Source of the DNA: Sugiyamaella lignohabitans
Taxonomy: Eukaryota; Ascomycota; Dipodascomycetes; Dipodascales; Trichomonascaceae
Direction of reading: 5' to 3'
Assembly (NCBI RefSeq): GCF_001640025.1
Contig: NC_031674.1
Coordinates: forward strand, 4,278,001 to 4,342,000
Length of the DNA: 64,000 nt
Position 1 is the stretch's first letter. Every line of letters starts with the position of its first letter. Below are positions 30,760 through 40,830 of this stretch, piece by piece. Position numbers and translations under genes: made by a program. Below the pieces are notes generated by a model, which worked only from the letters and a program-made list of their open reading frames with translations, was not told the DNA's origin and ran no database searches.

Positions 30760-31383
30760 ATGAAGTTACTCCACACTGGTTCGGTATTGGCTGCTCTATC
30801 ATCGGTAGTCTTGTCATTTCCATTGACTGTCAAAGTCCCCGCCAATGACATTGAATGTTACTACGGTCAGGTGCACACTGTGGGAGCCAAGGTCGGCTTT
30901 TCATATGCTGTCCAGGCAGGTGGCTCTTTTGACATTGATTTGACCATTAGGGGTCCTGATAAAAGAGTAATCTATGAACAACCAAAAGATAGCCAGGGTG
31001 AATTTGCATTTGCTGCTTCATCACCGGGTGAATATGAATTCTGCTTCAGCAACGACATGTCCACTTTCTCAGAGAAAACCGTTGAATTCGATATCAGTAT
31101 TGACACCGATATCAAGGCTAGTCTACCAAGCAGTGTGGGTGTTGGAGATACAGATCGAGTTGAACAATCTATTTCCACCATTGAGGACAGAACTTCCAGT
31201 ATGTTGAGATCTCTCCATTATTATAAGACTCGTAACAACAGAAATGAGTCGACCGTCAAAAGTACTGAGGCTCGTATTTTCTATTTCTCTATTTTTGAGG
31301 TATTATTGATGGTTGGAATGGGTGTCTTGCATGTTACTATTGTACAACTTTTTTTTACTGGATCTCGTAAGCAACTTGTATAA
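30760..31383 (+). CDS. p24-family cargo receptor (gamma type, Erp2/Erp4-like)
   Basis: 207 aa, a complete EMP24/GP25L/p24 protein. It has a signal peptide (about 1-19) and a GOLD domain with two cysteines (IECYYGQ and YEFCFSND). A coiled-coil neck contains VEQSISTIEDRTSSML and LHYYKTRNNRNESTVKSTEAR, then one C-terminal membrane helix (about 172-195). The short cytosolic tail FTGSRKQLV resembles the Erp2/Erp4 tails. p24 proteins cycle between ER and Golgi in COPII/COPI vesicles and sort cargo including GPI proteins. Erp2 and Erp4 are paralogs in S. cerevisiae, so I leave the symbol empty. Confidence 0.88.
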   Translation: MKLLHTGSVLAALSSVVLSFPLTVKVPANDIECYYGQVHTVGAKVGFSYAVQAGGSFDIDLTIRGPDKRVIYEQPKDSQGEFAFAASSPGEYEFCFSNDMSTFSEKTVEFDISIDTDIKASLPSSVGVGDTDRVEQSISTIEDRTSSMLRSLHYYKTRNNRNESTVKSTEARIFYFSIFEVLLMVGMGVLHVTIVQLFFTGSRKQLV

Positions 31384-31537
31384 AAAAATCTTACTGTTAT
31401 TTATTAGTGGTCTGAATTGATTTGTAGTTACTCCGTGGTCGAGAGTTGCTGGGCCGGGTCAGCACAAAATTGATCGAGAAAGTTTCGTTAAAAATAATTT
31501 ATGTAGTTAATTATTTAGAGTACAACAGCTGATGTCA

Positions 31538-34180
31538 TTAGGCTGACCAGTATTTAAATGCTTGTGGGATGTCGACACTAACAGGCTTGACAGCCAATGT
31601 TCCGTTTTGTTGTATTTCTTCCGTTGCCTCTTCCTGTCCTAGTAATTCAGCCTCGGAAGTTGACAATGATACATTTGTCGACATGACCTTTTTCGCTTTT
31701 TGGAGCAGCGCTTGCACCCGATCAGAGTTCCCCTCTGATGCCTCCTGAATTGCCTGGTTTAGTACTTCATCAACAGAGTCGGCCTTCCGATGAAGAGCCA
31801 GCCTATCCAGAAAGACCTTTTCCCGTTCACGGTCTAGCTCTCTTCTTTCAATATCCAAAGTTCGTTCAAGTTGACTGAATTTTGCTAGCTTGAGATCAAT
31901 CTTGGTTAATTGCTTCGATACTAGGGACATATACTGTGTGTACATCTCTCGCTCGATATTGGTAGCCAAGGCTTGAGATCTGGCACCAATTATACCCAGA
32001 GAAACAGCAGCTGCTTCTTTAACGCTAGGGGTGTCGGGTCCAGAGCTTATTTCTTTATCATCACTGGACTTTATCTTTTCTCGCAATGCTTCAATGCCTC
32101 TACCAGCAGCAGCTGATGCCACACTAGGCTCAACTAAACCGGCCAAAAAAGAAACCACGCTCATCACAGGATTGTCCGCCTGAGAAAAAGGAATATGACT
32201 TGTCGAATATTTAAGAGGACCAAGTTCATCATCATCATCATTCCCATTTTTTTCTTTCAAATAAGGATCCTCGATCGAAAGGCTTATAAACTTCAAAAGA
32301 GCTTCCTCACGACTCTTGGTCGCAATGTGCTTAGAGACTGCAGTCCAGTCATGTGGTGTCTTCTCGACACCTTCTAATAGCTTGAGAATCTCTTCCTTAG
32401 TCCAATCGGACGTCGAGTTCGAACCATTTGTAGTTGGCTTAAGTGGCGTAGATTTGAGATTCTTGTTAGGGTACACAGAGGCCGAGTTGCTTCGGCTCTT
32501 TGGTTTATCAGATTTATCGCTATCCTTGTGCACGATGATCTCGTCGGTTGACGCTACATCTTCAACACCTTTGTAAAACTGAAATGGGAAAAGGCCCCTT
32601 GGAGTATCGAGCAGTGGTTTCCAATGGCCCGTGAATGGCGGATCAACATCCATGGGCCTAGACTCTATATTAACCTGATAATTGATAAGACCCCACTTTT
32701 CTAAAAACTGGTGCACTCTCATGATTGCGCACACGTCACCAACCAGGTTTCGTCGGCATGCTGTGACCGTTAGATATTCTTCTGGGTTTAAGCGATATGT
32801 GTTTACAATGAAATCACGATATCTGCGGTAGACGTGGGGTGTTTTCGATCGGTTGCGGTTGTTGAAAAATTCTGGCAATGACTTGCGTTCAATTTCTGAT
32901 ATTTTAGTTAACGAGAACCAACCAGCATACGATGGGATTATTATTTTATGCGTTTGTTGCACAATGGGAGCTGTAGGCTGCAGGATTTGTTTGCGCGCAA
33001 TTTCAGAGGGACCCTCTGATGGGATGGCTGCAGGTAAGTCTGTTGGAGGTGAATCCAAAAATGAACTTTGAACTGAACTTTGTACTGTTTCTCCAACTGG
33101 CTCAGGAGCAGAGTCTAAAACTTCTTTCTTCACTTCATTGAAAGGTGCGGCATCTTCCATTTCATGATCTTGTGGTTCCGCAGAGAGGGAAGTCCCGGTG
33201 TCTTCGGTCAGTTCTGTTTGAACTTCTTGAGGAAGACTATCACCATTGAGCTCTGATGAAGACTGATTGTTAGAAGCATCAATCTGATCGATGTCAGCAA
33301 CCGAATTCTCAGAAACCCCAGTTGATGGCTGATCTGGTAAGTCATTGGATGTTGGGAAAGCTAATGGCGCAGCAGGTACTTCAGGCTCTGTTGGAAAGTC
33401 GGGCATTGGCGTACCTGATGGTTCTGCAGAAACAGATGAAACGTCAGCGGTTTCTTTTGCCACTTCTAGACTCTGAGATATTGATCCGCTTTGAGTAGCA
33501 TCCGGATCATTATTGTTGTCTGATGCTCCATTGTTGTCATCTGTAGATAATGTAAAATCAGACTTCTCTTCTATTTCAAATTCGCTTTTGGGCTGACTAC
33601 TCCGTTGGTCAGGAATAATAATTGAATCTTGTCCTTGCTCCTGTAGAGATTGACCTAAGGATCCTATTTGGTCTGGTGCGGAATCTTGTACTGATATTGG
33701 TGCCGCCTCAACGTCTGTTGCCCCTGTGTTTGGGGGTGATTCTAATGCAGGTTCTTGAGCAGAAAATTCTGGCACAGAATCAAGATCCATTTCTGAAGCC
33801 AACCCAGACTCTGATTTTATTTCTGAGTTATCTTTGTCGGACTCAGAGGCCTTTTGCTCATCCTCTAAATTAATCGCGGGCTCTGAGGTATTGTCAACCC
33901 CACCCAGATCACTAACATTAGCCTGTAATGAGTCTGACAGTGGAGCACTGTCAAGATTACCCGATAGTATGCTATCATCTTGACCAAAATCTATATCATC
34001 AACATGTGTTCCCTGGTCTGTCGAATCAATATTCGTATGTTTAGCAAAATCCATATTGTCAGTTAATAAAGTGTCATCGACGCCATCCTCAATATCTAAA
34101 CCGAAATCATTACCTGTATCAACATTGAGGTCGTCTAATGGGGTTGACGTTGAATCATTTTTTTCTTGGTCATCTGACAT
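31538..34180 (-). CDS. SWI3: SWIRM/SANT chromatin-remodelling subunit, Swi3-like
   Basis: 880 aa. The N-terminal ~390 residues are acidic, Ser/Asp/Glu-rich and low-complexity. A SWIRM domain lies at about 405-495 (IIIPSYAGWFSLTKISEIE, then TVTACRRNLVGDVCAIMRVH). A SANT domain lies at about 588-635 (DWTKEEILKLLEGVEK, then DWTAVSKHI). A long coiled coil follows at about 750-805 (KLAKFSQLERTLDIERREL). This order matches Swi3, the SWI/SNF scaffold, and Rsc8 of RSC. The very long acidic N-terminus favours Swi3, because Rsc8 is much shorter. A second paralog elsewhere in the genome would be expected. Confidence 0.82.
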   Translation of the reverse strand: MSDDQEKNDSTSTPLDDLNVDTGNDFGLDIEDGVDDTLLTDNMDFAKHTNIDSTDQGTHVDDIDFGQDDSILSGNLDSAPLSDSLQANVSDLGGVDNTSEPAINLEDEQKASESDKDNSEIKSESGLASEMDLDSVPEFSAQEPALESPPNTGATDVEAAPISVQDSAPDQIGSLGQSLQEQGQDSIIIPDQRSSQPKSEFEIEEKSDFTLSTDDNNGASDNNNDPDATQSGSISQSLEVAKETADVSSVSAEPSGTPMPDFPTEPEVPAAPLAFPTSNDLPDQPSTGVSENSVADIDQIDASNNQSSSELNGDSLPQEVQTELTEDTGTSLSAEPQDHEMEDAAPFNEVKKEVLDSAPEPVGETVQSSVQSSFLDSPPTDLPAAIPSEGPSEIARKQILQPTAPIVQQTHKIIIPSYAGWFSLTKISEIERKSLPEFFNNRNRSKTPHVYRRYRDFIVNTYRLNPEEYLTVTACRRNLVGDVCAIMRVHQFLEKWGLINYQVNIESRPMDVDPPFTGHWKPLLDTPRGLFPFQFYKGVEDVASTDEIIVHKDSDKSDKPKSRSNSASVYPNKNLKSTPLKPTTNGSNSTSDWTKEEILKLLEGVEKTPHDWTAVSKHIATKSREEALLKFISLSIEDPYLKEKNGNDDDDELGPLKYSTSHIPFSQADNPVMSVVSFLAGLVEPSVASAAAGRGIEALREKIKSSDDKEISSGPDTPSVKEAAAVSLGIIGARSQALATNIEREMYTQYMSLVSKQLTKIDLKLAKFSQLERTLDIERRELDREREKVFLDRLALHRKADSVDEVLNQAIQEASEGNSDRVQALLQKAKKVMSTNVSLSTSEAELLGQEEATEEIQQNGTLAVKPVSVDIPQAFKYWSA

Positions 34181-34840
34181 TGTGACGACTTAAATTATGA
34201 AATATATCTGGTCGCAGCGTCGAATATCACCGAGGTATATTAGGCACGGCAAAATAAACAAATACTCCAGTACTTATTATACTGTACCCGCCTGCTATTA
34301 TTCACCAAGTTCTTAGATTCAGCGAGAATTAATTTCTAATAATGGTTTAAGTGGACTTGGTTGATGTTGTCGGCTCGAGGTAAGTTCCGGTTACACGCGT
34401 TCGTGTTTTGACATAGAATTTCAAATTAGAGCCAGCCCACTACGCTAAGCAGGGTAACGAAGGGTAAGGGTGTGTAGTAGACATGGGTTTAAGCTGGGCT
34501 GTGGATCAGCCTCCAGTTGTGTATGACAAAAGGTAGCATGTATAACCATTTATAATAGTCCCTACAAGCAATCCTCGAAACGGTTTGAAATCGAGATATC
34601 TCGAAGTTGGATCACAATTGACTACTGGGATGACAAGCAGGGCCGCTTTGGGCATGGGATTATATTAAGGTTGCAGTAACGCAAGATACAGCCTAAAATA
34701 TGCATGATTGTACAGTCCTCATGTAGTTAGTTACCCTCAGTCACTATTCATAAGAATTATCAAATAGGCCTAAATAAATAAATACAATGACAATTCCGGG
34801 ATACGAGCCAGAGAAATTAGATAATCACATGTAGACTATT
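34181..34840. other. Intergenic: SWI3 promoter and acyltransferase 3' flank
   Basis: 660 bp between two minus-strand genes. No gene, repeat or mobile-element remnant seen. Confidence 0.5.
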
Positions 34841-35956
34841 TTAAGTCTCCAAGTCAAATTTACTTTGTTCGACATCGAGTAAATCTGACAGTTTCTCTCC
34901 AATGTCACAGACTACCTTGCTTATAGTCTTTACGATCTCTGTCTCTACGGAGGAGAAGATAAACTTTCGAATGAACTCGATAGCAGAACAAACAACAATG
35001 ACAAACAGGGGAGCAAATAAGCTGAATATGATAAACTCGAAATCCTTCCCTGGACCGGTATGGAGAGGTGCTTTTATAACTTTGTTCCACAGTTCATAAT
35101 GTACTAGGGGGTGCTCGTGGCATAAATAAACACCAAACATTAAGCCCCCTATACCATCTATAAGAGCGCTATCAAAACTGAATCGACCAATAAGCATAAA
35201 AAACATGACCGAAGAAACAAGCGCCATGGGTGATGCCTCAACAGTCAGAAGAAAGTGTGCCCCTCTAACTTGGACAAACTGGCTAGTATTGTCTTTGCTA
35301 AAAAAGGCAATAAGTAGAATATTGACCGATAATAAGAATAGGTTAATGCAGAAAAGAGTTGCGGTAGAAATACCTGAGTAGAGATGTTCATATTCTTTGA
35401 GGTACGCACCGATGAGGAACAGAAACACAACCCAAAAAAGAGGACTGTACGTGTGAAAATAATATACGTGAAGACACATGGCAATAAATAATGTTAATAT
35501 CATACCGACATAGCTTTTATGACTGGCAGTAATAGGAACTTTGCTGAGTGCTGGGGTTAATGCCATTAAGCCAATAAACGCAGTACAGAACCAATAAGCC
35601 GAAGTGGTTACTGGAAACAGACTCTTGACCACAAATGCAGAATCCATGGGTACCTCTGCCAGTGTTGCAACTAGTAGCCAGGTCCAAGAGTACATTACAA
35701 CCTGTATCCAAATTCTAACAATGGCTTTGACACTGGCGGTGCGGCCCGATAAAAAATATCCAGATAAGAGAACAAACAAATTCACGCCTGGTCTCGCACC
35801 AATGCTCAAAACATTGATGGTGAGCTGCTGAAGATAGGGTTTTGGCCCACCACTGGGGTCATACCAACCAGTGTTCCAAGAATAGTGGTGGTAAACTATT
35901 ATAACCATGGATATAATCCTAAGTAATTCATAATTCGACTGCCTTTTTACTGTCAT
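34841..35956 (-). CDS. Acyltransferase-3 family membrane protein of bacterial type
   Basis: 371 aa from the ATG at 35956. An upstream in-frame extension to 36046 adds 30 residues unlike the family. The protein has about ten hydrophobic segments. The start RQSNYELLRIISMVIIVYHH carries Arg13 and His23/24, the essential motif of acyltransferase-3 enzymes (PF01757). Further blocks are ARPGVNLFVLLSGYFLSG, SAYWFCTAFIGLMALTPALS, FLFLIGAYLKEYE and GGLMFGVYLCHEHPLVHYEL. This SNxELLRI...HH form is typical of capsule or wall acyltransferases in Firmicutes; native fungal members usually begin with a LDGLRG-type motif. It probably transfers an acyl group to a sugar at a membrane. There is no intron. A bacterial origin by transfer is inferred. 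Confidence 0.82.
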   Translation of the reverse strand: MTVKRQSNYELLRIISMVIIVYHHYSWNTGWYDPSGGPKPYLQQLTINVLSIGARPGVNLFVLLSGYFLSGRTASVKAIVRIWIQVVMYSWTWLLVATLAEVPMDSAFVVKSLFPVTTSAYWFCTAFIGLMALTPALSKVPITASHKSYVGMILTLFIAMCLHVYYFHTYSPLFWVVFLFLIGAYLKEYEHLYSGISTATLFCINLFLLSVNILLIAFFSKDNTSQFVQVRGAHFLLTVEASPMALVSSVMFFMLIGRFSFDSALIDGIGGLMFGVYLCHEHPLVHYELWNKVIKAPLHTGPGKDFEFIIFSLFAPLFVIVVCSAIEFIRKFIFSSVETEIVKTISKVVCDIGEKLSDLLDVEQSKFDLET

Positions 35957-37184
35957 AATAATTTTAACTAAAGGTACCCTCGGTGTTAAGTGATTTGTTT
36001 CTAGACCTCTAGAACCGACAGTACATAGCATGGATTCTAAGGGCACTCCCTCATTTTTATAGTAAAGAGGCTACAAAATGTACTAATGGTTGTTATCGCG
36101 TGCCACACGTCAATAACAGTTTCAAGGGCCTAGCAGATATTAATTAATTCTATCCGAGATAGGTACCTCGTGCAAGGATCCTCGCATTTTTTTTTGACGT
36201 TTCGAACCTGGTCTATACGATTTGTGCCTTGAGATTGGAACTAAGTAGAATTGGGTTCTGCAGGGAGTCAATTGTCTATTCCCCATAAGCTGAGGAAACT
36301 TACCGTACCAAGACTGTTCCAATTAGGATGCTTCAGAAAAGAAGGACACTCATTACTTGACAGGTCGAACTCAGTTTTGACGACTGTTTGATGCATACCC
36401 TATGCCGATCGGTCACCTTTCCTGTAGCCTCTATTATCCCTGCTGCATATAATCTAGTGCATACTACTTACGATTGGAATTCCCCAGACTTCAGACTTAA
36501 TAAGGTATTTCATTGACTGGAATTCTCCGTGGTTGGTTAGTGTCTCATTGGAGAGGCAATGGAATTATAGGATTTTGTTAACCCATCTTCGCCGGTTAAC
36601 AAAATAAGGTCCTATCTCAGGAGTAACTCAAGCTAAGCTTAAATAAGTATATACTATGTCTTTAATATACCACACATATCAGACCAGAATCACATTGATC
36701 TAAATTTAATTGGATCCTCCATTCAAGAGCCGAATTAACGGTGGTAACAAGCAACTGCCCATTCTAGTTACTTTTATATGGATAGTCAAGTCCTCGGCCA
36801 TATTATGGCCCATTTAGGATATGCCAAATTGAATGTTACGGGACCTATATTTGTATGATGTCCTTGTGAGGGATACCACAGTAAGATAGAATAATTGTAA
36901 TAGTTTTCAATATGATCTGGAGGACAAAGATAAGCCTTTGGATGACCTTCTTAACCGTCGGGTATCATGACGGCTTTGTGTTAGACCGTTCCTATCATGC
37001 AGAAGGGCGGAGCCGATAGCCTTGCGATACGAGCTTTGGGATTGTTGGGATAGACTTTAACCGCGATCTGTCTCCGCGGTACGGTACCCCACTTGTCGGA
37101 AGTTATCAGGTCGGGTCGTTATAATCTTGCACGTTTGCACATTGATTGCCAACAGACAGTCCAGCTCCTGTGCAAATTATCACA
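35957..37184. other. Intergenic upstream of the acyltransferase and PMP22-like genes
   Basis: 1.2 kb between divergent genes. It is AT-rich, with no gene, terminal repeat or transposon trace recognised beside the putatively acquired gene. Confidence 0.5.
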
Positions 37185-37853
37185 ATGCCTGTTAGACCTG
37201 AAGAATTGCTTCAAAACTACCTTATTGCTTTGCAAAAGAACCCTATTAGGTGAGTAATCATGACAATGAATCGGAGGATAGCCGCTGTTTCGAAAACCAA
37301 TGGCTAACTGTAAATCAGAACGAAGTCTTATACTTCAGCTACTCTCAATGCTCTCTCCGAATTAATCGCATCAGTTTTGGCAGGTGAGAAGGATCCTAGC
37401 ACTGGGTCCTATTTTAGCTCTAGAATCCCTAAAATGGCAGTTTATGGGTTTTTTATTTCTGCACCGCTATCGCACTATCTTATTCTCTGGCTTCAAAGGG
37501 CTTTCAGAGGTAAGAATGGCGTAGTTTGGAAGTTGCTACAAATTTTAGCGTCAAACCTGGTTGTTACTCCTATTATGAGTGCTGTGTTCATCACATTCAT
37601 GGCAATTATTGCTGGCGCTCGTTCTGTCAAGCAGATTGCTGGTTCATTGAAAGTAGGATTCTTCCCTGTTGTCCGTGCTAGTTGGGTCACTTCCCCGTTC
37701 ACATTAGCAATTGCCCAGAATTTTATCCCTGAACAAGCATGGGTACCTTTCTTCTCATTCTTTGCCTTCTTCCTTGGCACCTATAATAATTATACTGTCA
37801 AGTTGAAGCGTCAACAAGCCCTACGTGAGAATGAGAAATCTAAGGACCAATGA
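37185..37853 (+). CDS. Mpv17/PMP22-family membrane protein, probably peroxisomal (two exons)
   Basis: Exon 1 is 37185-37249 and exon 2 is 37319-37853. The 69-nt intron has donor GTGAGT and ends GCTAACTGTAAATCAG. The spliced 199-aa protein starts MPVRPEELLQNYLIALQKNP and continues RTKSYTSATLNALSELIASV, the usual Mpv17/PMP22 opening. Four membrane segments follow, with the signature WVTSPFTLAIAQNFIPEQAW and then FFSFFAFFLGTYNNYTVK. The tail is basic. Family members are small channel-like proteins of peroxisomes (PXMP2) or mitochondria (Sym1, Mpv17). The C-terminal signature is closest to fungal PMP22, so peroxisomal location is favoured, not proven. Without exon 1 the frame has no ATG. Confidence 0.85.
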
Positions 37854-38055
37854 TAACATTTGTAGATTCAATAGATGAAATTCACATGCTGTTTTGTGTG
37901 AGAAGAATATAAAATATCGATATCTCCCAGTCGACAGAGACGACTTGAGAGATTAGAGTTCGGGCTCTACCTTCAAATAGACAAAAAATAAAATCATATT
38001 TAATAAATACAGGAATTCGTCGGAGATTAATTGCAAAAAGCCCTGTGCCCTTATT

Positions 38056-40830
38056 TCAGCTCAGTACTTCAGAATGTTCTTGACGCAATTTCGAAAACAT
38101 TGGTTTGTAGATAATATCTCGAATCGTAGACCGTTTATTCATGTCCTTGTTGAGACATCCAGTAACCAAGTTCGTAATTTCAGGGCCCACCTTTTTCGAC
38201 ATAGACTCCTCATCCCATGGGTTGTTTAGGATCATACTACGTAAAATGGGAGGAATACTATGATTCCAAGGAAGCTGGCCCATATAGAGACCATGGATAA
38301 CTACTCCATACGCCCAAATGTCAATAGCTGGATCAAGTATTGGAACTTCGGAAAGTAATAGCTCGGGCGATGCATATGGCATTGAACCACAATTGGCTGT
38401 CATAGCACTAGTGGGGCCATTAGATTTCTCACTAGTGAATAATCGAGCAGGTGAAGTAGATCTTCGCTTGAGTTCTTGGTTGCCCCCCGCAGATGGAGTT
38501 TTCAAAGAAGAACGACTGATAGTCGAATTGGGATTCTGATGGTGGCTTAAAATTGACGAAGTTTCAGATGGTCCAATTATTAAATTCATTGACCTCTCCG
38601 ACCCAGACGACGTTGAAGTCAAGATAGATCGGGAAGAATCAGGCGAGTTATTTTTAGACTCGAATTGTGAGTTCATACTGTTGCTGGCAGCAATATTAAT
38701 ACTGCTAATAGTTCGGCTGTTGATATTGCTTTTACCATAATAATCACTAAGGCCAAAGTCGCAAAGGACAACCTTATGTTGACCGTTGCCAATATCTTCC
38801 AACAAACAGTTTTCTAGCTTTACGTCACGATGTACAATAAACTTTGACTCGTGCAAATATAGCAGAGCACTACCAAGCTGAAACACGTAACTTGCTAAAG
38901 CGTTATAGTCAAGATTCTTACCTCGAGTGGACTTCACTAAATCAAACAAAGTGCCACCCGTTATTCGTTCTGTGAAGCAATAAGTAGCCTTTTCATTTGC
39001 CTCGACTGACATCAGCTTAAGAATATGAGGATGATCTAAAGTCTTCCAAAGGGATACCTCATGATCAAATTCATTCTGAACCCGTTCCATATCTTCAGCA
39101 GTTGTGGAAGGATTGAACTTTTTTACAATCTTCACTGCCCTAACTAGCTTGGACCCTGTCTCTTCATCTATTGTATGAGCCTCACGAACTTGACTGAAAC
39201 CTCCATAACCAATCATCTTACCAAGAAAAAAGCTTCCAATTTGCTCACCCATTTCAGGATCTCCGTACAAAGGATAATTAGATGCCCCCCCAACGAATGA
39301 TGCATTTCTACTTGTGATACTCCCAGCACCCCCACTAGTCGTAGAGTCAGAAGTCAGACTTCCAAATTTGCTGAGATATTGGTACGCTGGAGAATCAGAG
39401 TATGAAGAATTATTTGAAAGAGATGTGGATCTCGACAAATGCGGGTTCCTTGGTGATGATGCAAACGCCCTTTTCATCCCTTCTTCAATATTTCCCAAAG
39501 CTGGATACATCGTTGCTGACCTCTCTTTCATCCGTCGAGAAAAAGGCTGCCTTGGGGATGATGATGCAGACGCGACAGTAGGAACGGATGAGTTTCCAAA
39601 TCCTGTGAAGGAAGAGTTATTATTCATGGAACCAACTCGGGATATTGGCGCACTTTTCAAAGCTCCCGTTAACTGGGGCGGCAAATCTTTGGAAGAGATA
39701 GTGAGTGGCGACGACGTTTCGAGTGCATTTTTGAGTTTCTTTCTGGTGCTAAAGGGAATCTTCTTCCAGTCTGCCTCAGATAAACCGAGAGTAGGAGAGG
39801 ATAGCATATAGGCAGATGCAATTGTCGGACTAAATTCGATTTCACCAGGTAAGTACTCAGGTGATATCATTGACGACTGGGTGGGAGGTTGGGCGATGCT
39901 AATATTATGGGTTGATGCAGATGTATTATGTGAGTATGATTGAGGGTCTGTAGTAGTAAGATTTGATACTGGCTGAGATGGGTGCCTTGGTTTATCCACA
40001 ATTCCTAGAGTTAGTTCGGAATTTCTTTCATTTGCCAGTCCTCTTGATAACCCACTAGCATGTATCGCTGGACCACTTATACCATGGAATCCAGTTCCAG
40101 ATGTTCCTACAGTACCCTGTCCCATCCCTACACCTTCGCCTAATCCCTCGATGCCTCGATCCATATCAACAGCCTGATCTACGTCCATTTTCATATAATC
40201 ATCTGTCTGAGTACCAGGCTCAAAGGTACTAGTGACCGATCCTGGAATATATTCAGCTCCAATTCCTTCAGTACTTGGATCATACATCGCTGCGGCTGCT
40301 ACATAGGAAGAAGAGCTTGGCCCTAATGCGAATTGCGAATGACTTTCTTGAAAATGCTTGTTGTCTCTAGATATCTCTTGAGTGGCGTTGACAGGGCCAT
40401 CAACCCCAGAATCGGCCGATATAGACCCCAAACTAGGACCAAGATTGTTTTGAGCATTTTTAGTGCCTTGACCCTCCAAACTATTGCTCGCACTGCTTCC
40501 ACTACTATCAGGGCCACGTACTCTAGGTACCACCAGTGGAGTGAGTTGCTGATATAATCTGCTTCTATTGGGACTAGTACTGGTGGTACCTCCTGTAGTG
40601 AACAGAACTGGTGGAGAGCCAAGCTGTGCTCTTGAACCAATAGTGGCGGTTGGTTTGTTGCTACCCGAAGGGATGGACACTGGCATGGTAGGGTTACTCA
40701 TACTTCTTGCCGTGACGTGAGTTCTTGGGGCCGGAATATTATGGATCACATTATGATTTGGTGGCGAAGACGATGCAGACGAGGATGAAGAAGAATTGCC
40801 GACCCCAGCAGTTTTCCCCTGAATAAGCAT
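38056..40830 (-). CDS. Ser/Thr protein kinase with long disordered N-terminus and activation-segment insert
   Basis: 924 aa. The first ~525 residues are Ser/Asn/Gly-rich. The kinase domain (about 528-915) has the glycine loop IGYGGFSQVREA, VAIK-type lysine RAVKIVKKF, catalytic HRDVKLEN (near 667) and DFG in LCDFGLSDYYG (near 691). Its SPE (in GSMPYASPELLL, near 820) replaces APE, and DIWAYGVVIHGLYMGQLPW follows. About 115 Ser/Asn-rich residues sit between DFG and SPE, far more than a normal activation loop. No splice signals justify calling it an intron. The family is not resolved; nutrient-type yeast kinases with long N-termini such as Nnk1, Prr1/Prr2 and the Hal5/Npr1 group are candidates. 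All catalytic residues are present. Confidence 0.8.
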   Translation of the reverse strand: MLIQGKTAGVGNSSSSSSASSSPPNHNVIHNIPAPRTHVTARSMSNPTMPVSIPSGSNKPTATIGSRAQLGSPPVLFTTGGTTSTSPNRSRLYQQLTPLVVPRVRGPDSSGSSASNSLEGQGTKNAQNNLGPSLGSISADSGVDGPVNATQEISRDNKHFQESHSQFALGPSSSSYVAAAAMYDPSTEGIGAEYIPGSVTSTFEPGTQTDDYMKMDVDQAVDMDRGIEGLGEGVGMGQGTVGTSGTGFHGISGPAIHASGLSRGLANERNSELTLGIVDKPRHPSQPVSNLTTTDPQSYSHNTSASTHNISIAQPPTQSSMISPEYLPGEIEFSPTIASAYMLSSPTLGLSEADWKKIPFSTRKKLKNALETSSPLTISSKDLPPQLTGALKSAPISRVGSMNNNSSFTGFGNSSVPTVASASSSPRQPFSRRMKERSATMYPALGNIEEGMKRAFASSPRNPHLSRSTSLSNNSSYSDSPAYQYLSKFGSLTSDSTTSGGAGSITSRNASFVGGASNYPLYGDPEMGEQIGSFFLGKMIGYGGFSQVREAHTIDEETGSKLVRAVKIVKKFNPSTTAEDMERVQNEFDHEVSLWKTLDHPHILKLMSVEANEKATYCFTERITGGTLFDLVKSTRGKNLDYNALASYVFQLGSALLYLHESKFIVHRDVKLENCLLEDIGNGQHKVVLCDFGLSDYYGKSNINSRTISSINIAASNSMNSQFESKNNSPDSSRSILTSTSSGSERSMNLIIGPSETSSILSHHQNPNSTISRSSLKTPSAGGNQELKRRSTSPARLFTSEKSNGPTSAMTANCGSMPYASPELLLSEVPILDPAIDIWAYGVVIHGLYMGQLPWNHSIPPILRSMILNNPWDEESMSKKVGPEITNLVTGCLNKDMNKRSTIRDIIYKPMFSKLRQEHSEVLS

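Noticed and set aside
36140..36322. Possible remnant of a second acquired gene upstream of the acyltransferase
   Set aside because: The 60-codon frame shows no similarity that I recognise, and no mobile-element or repeat traces flank it.
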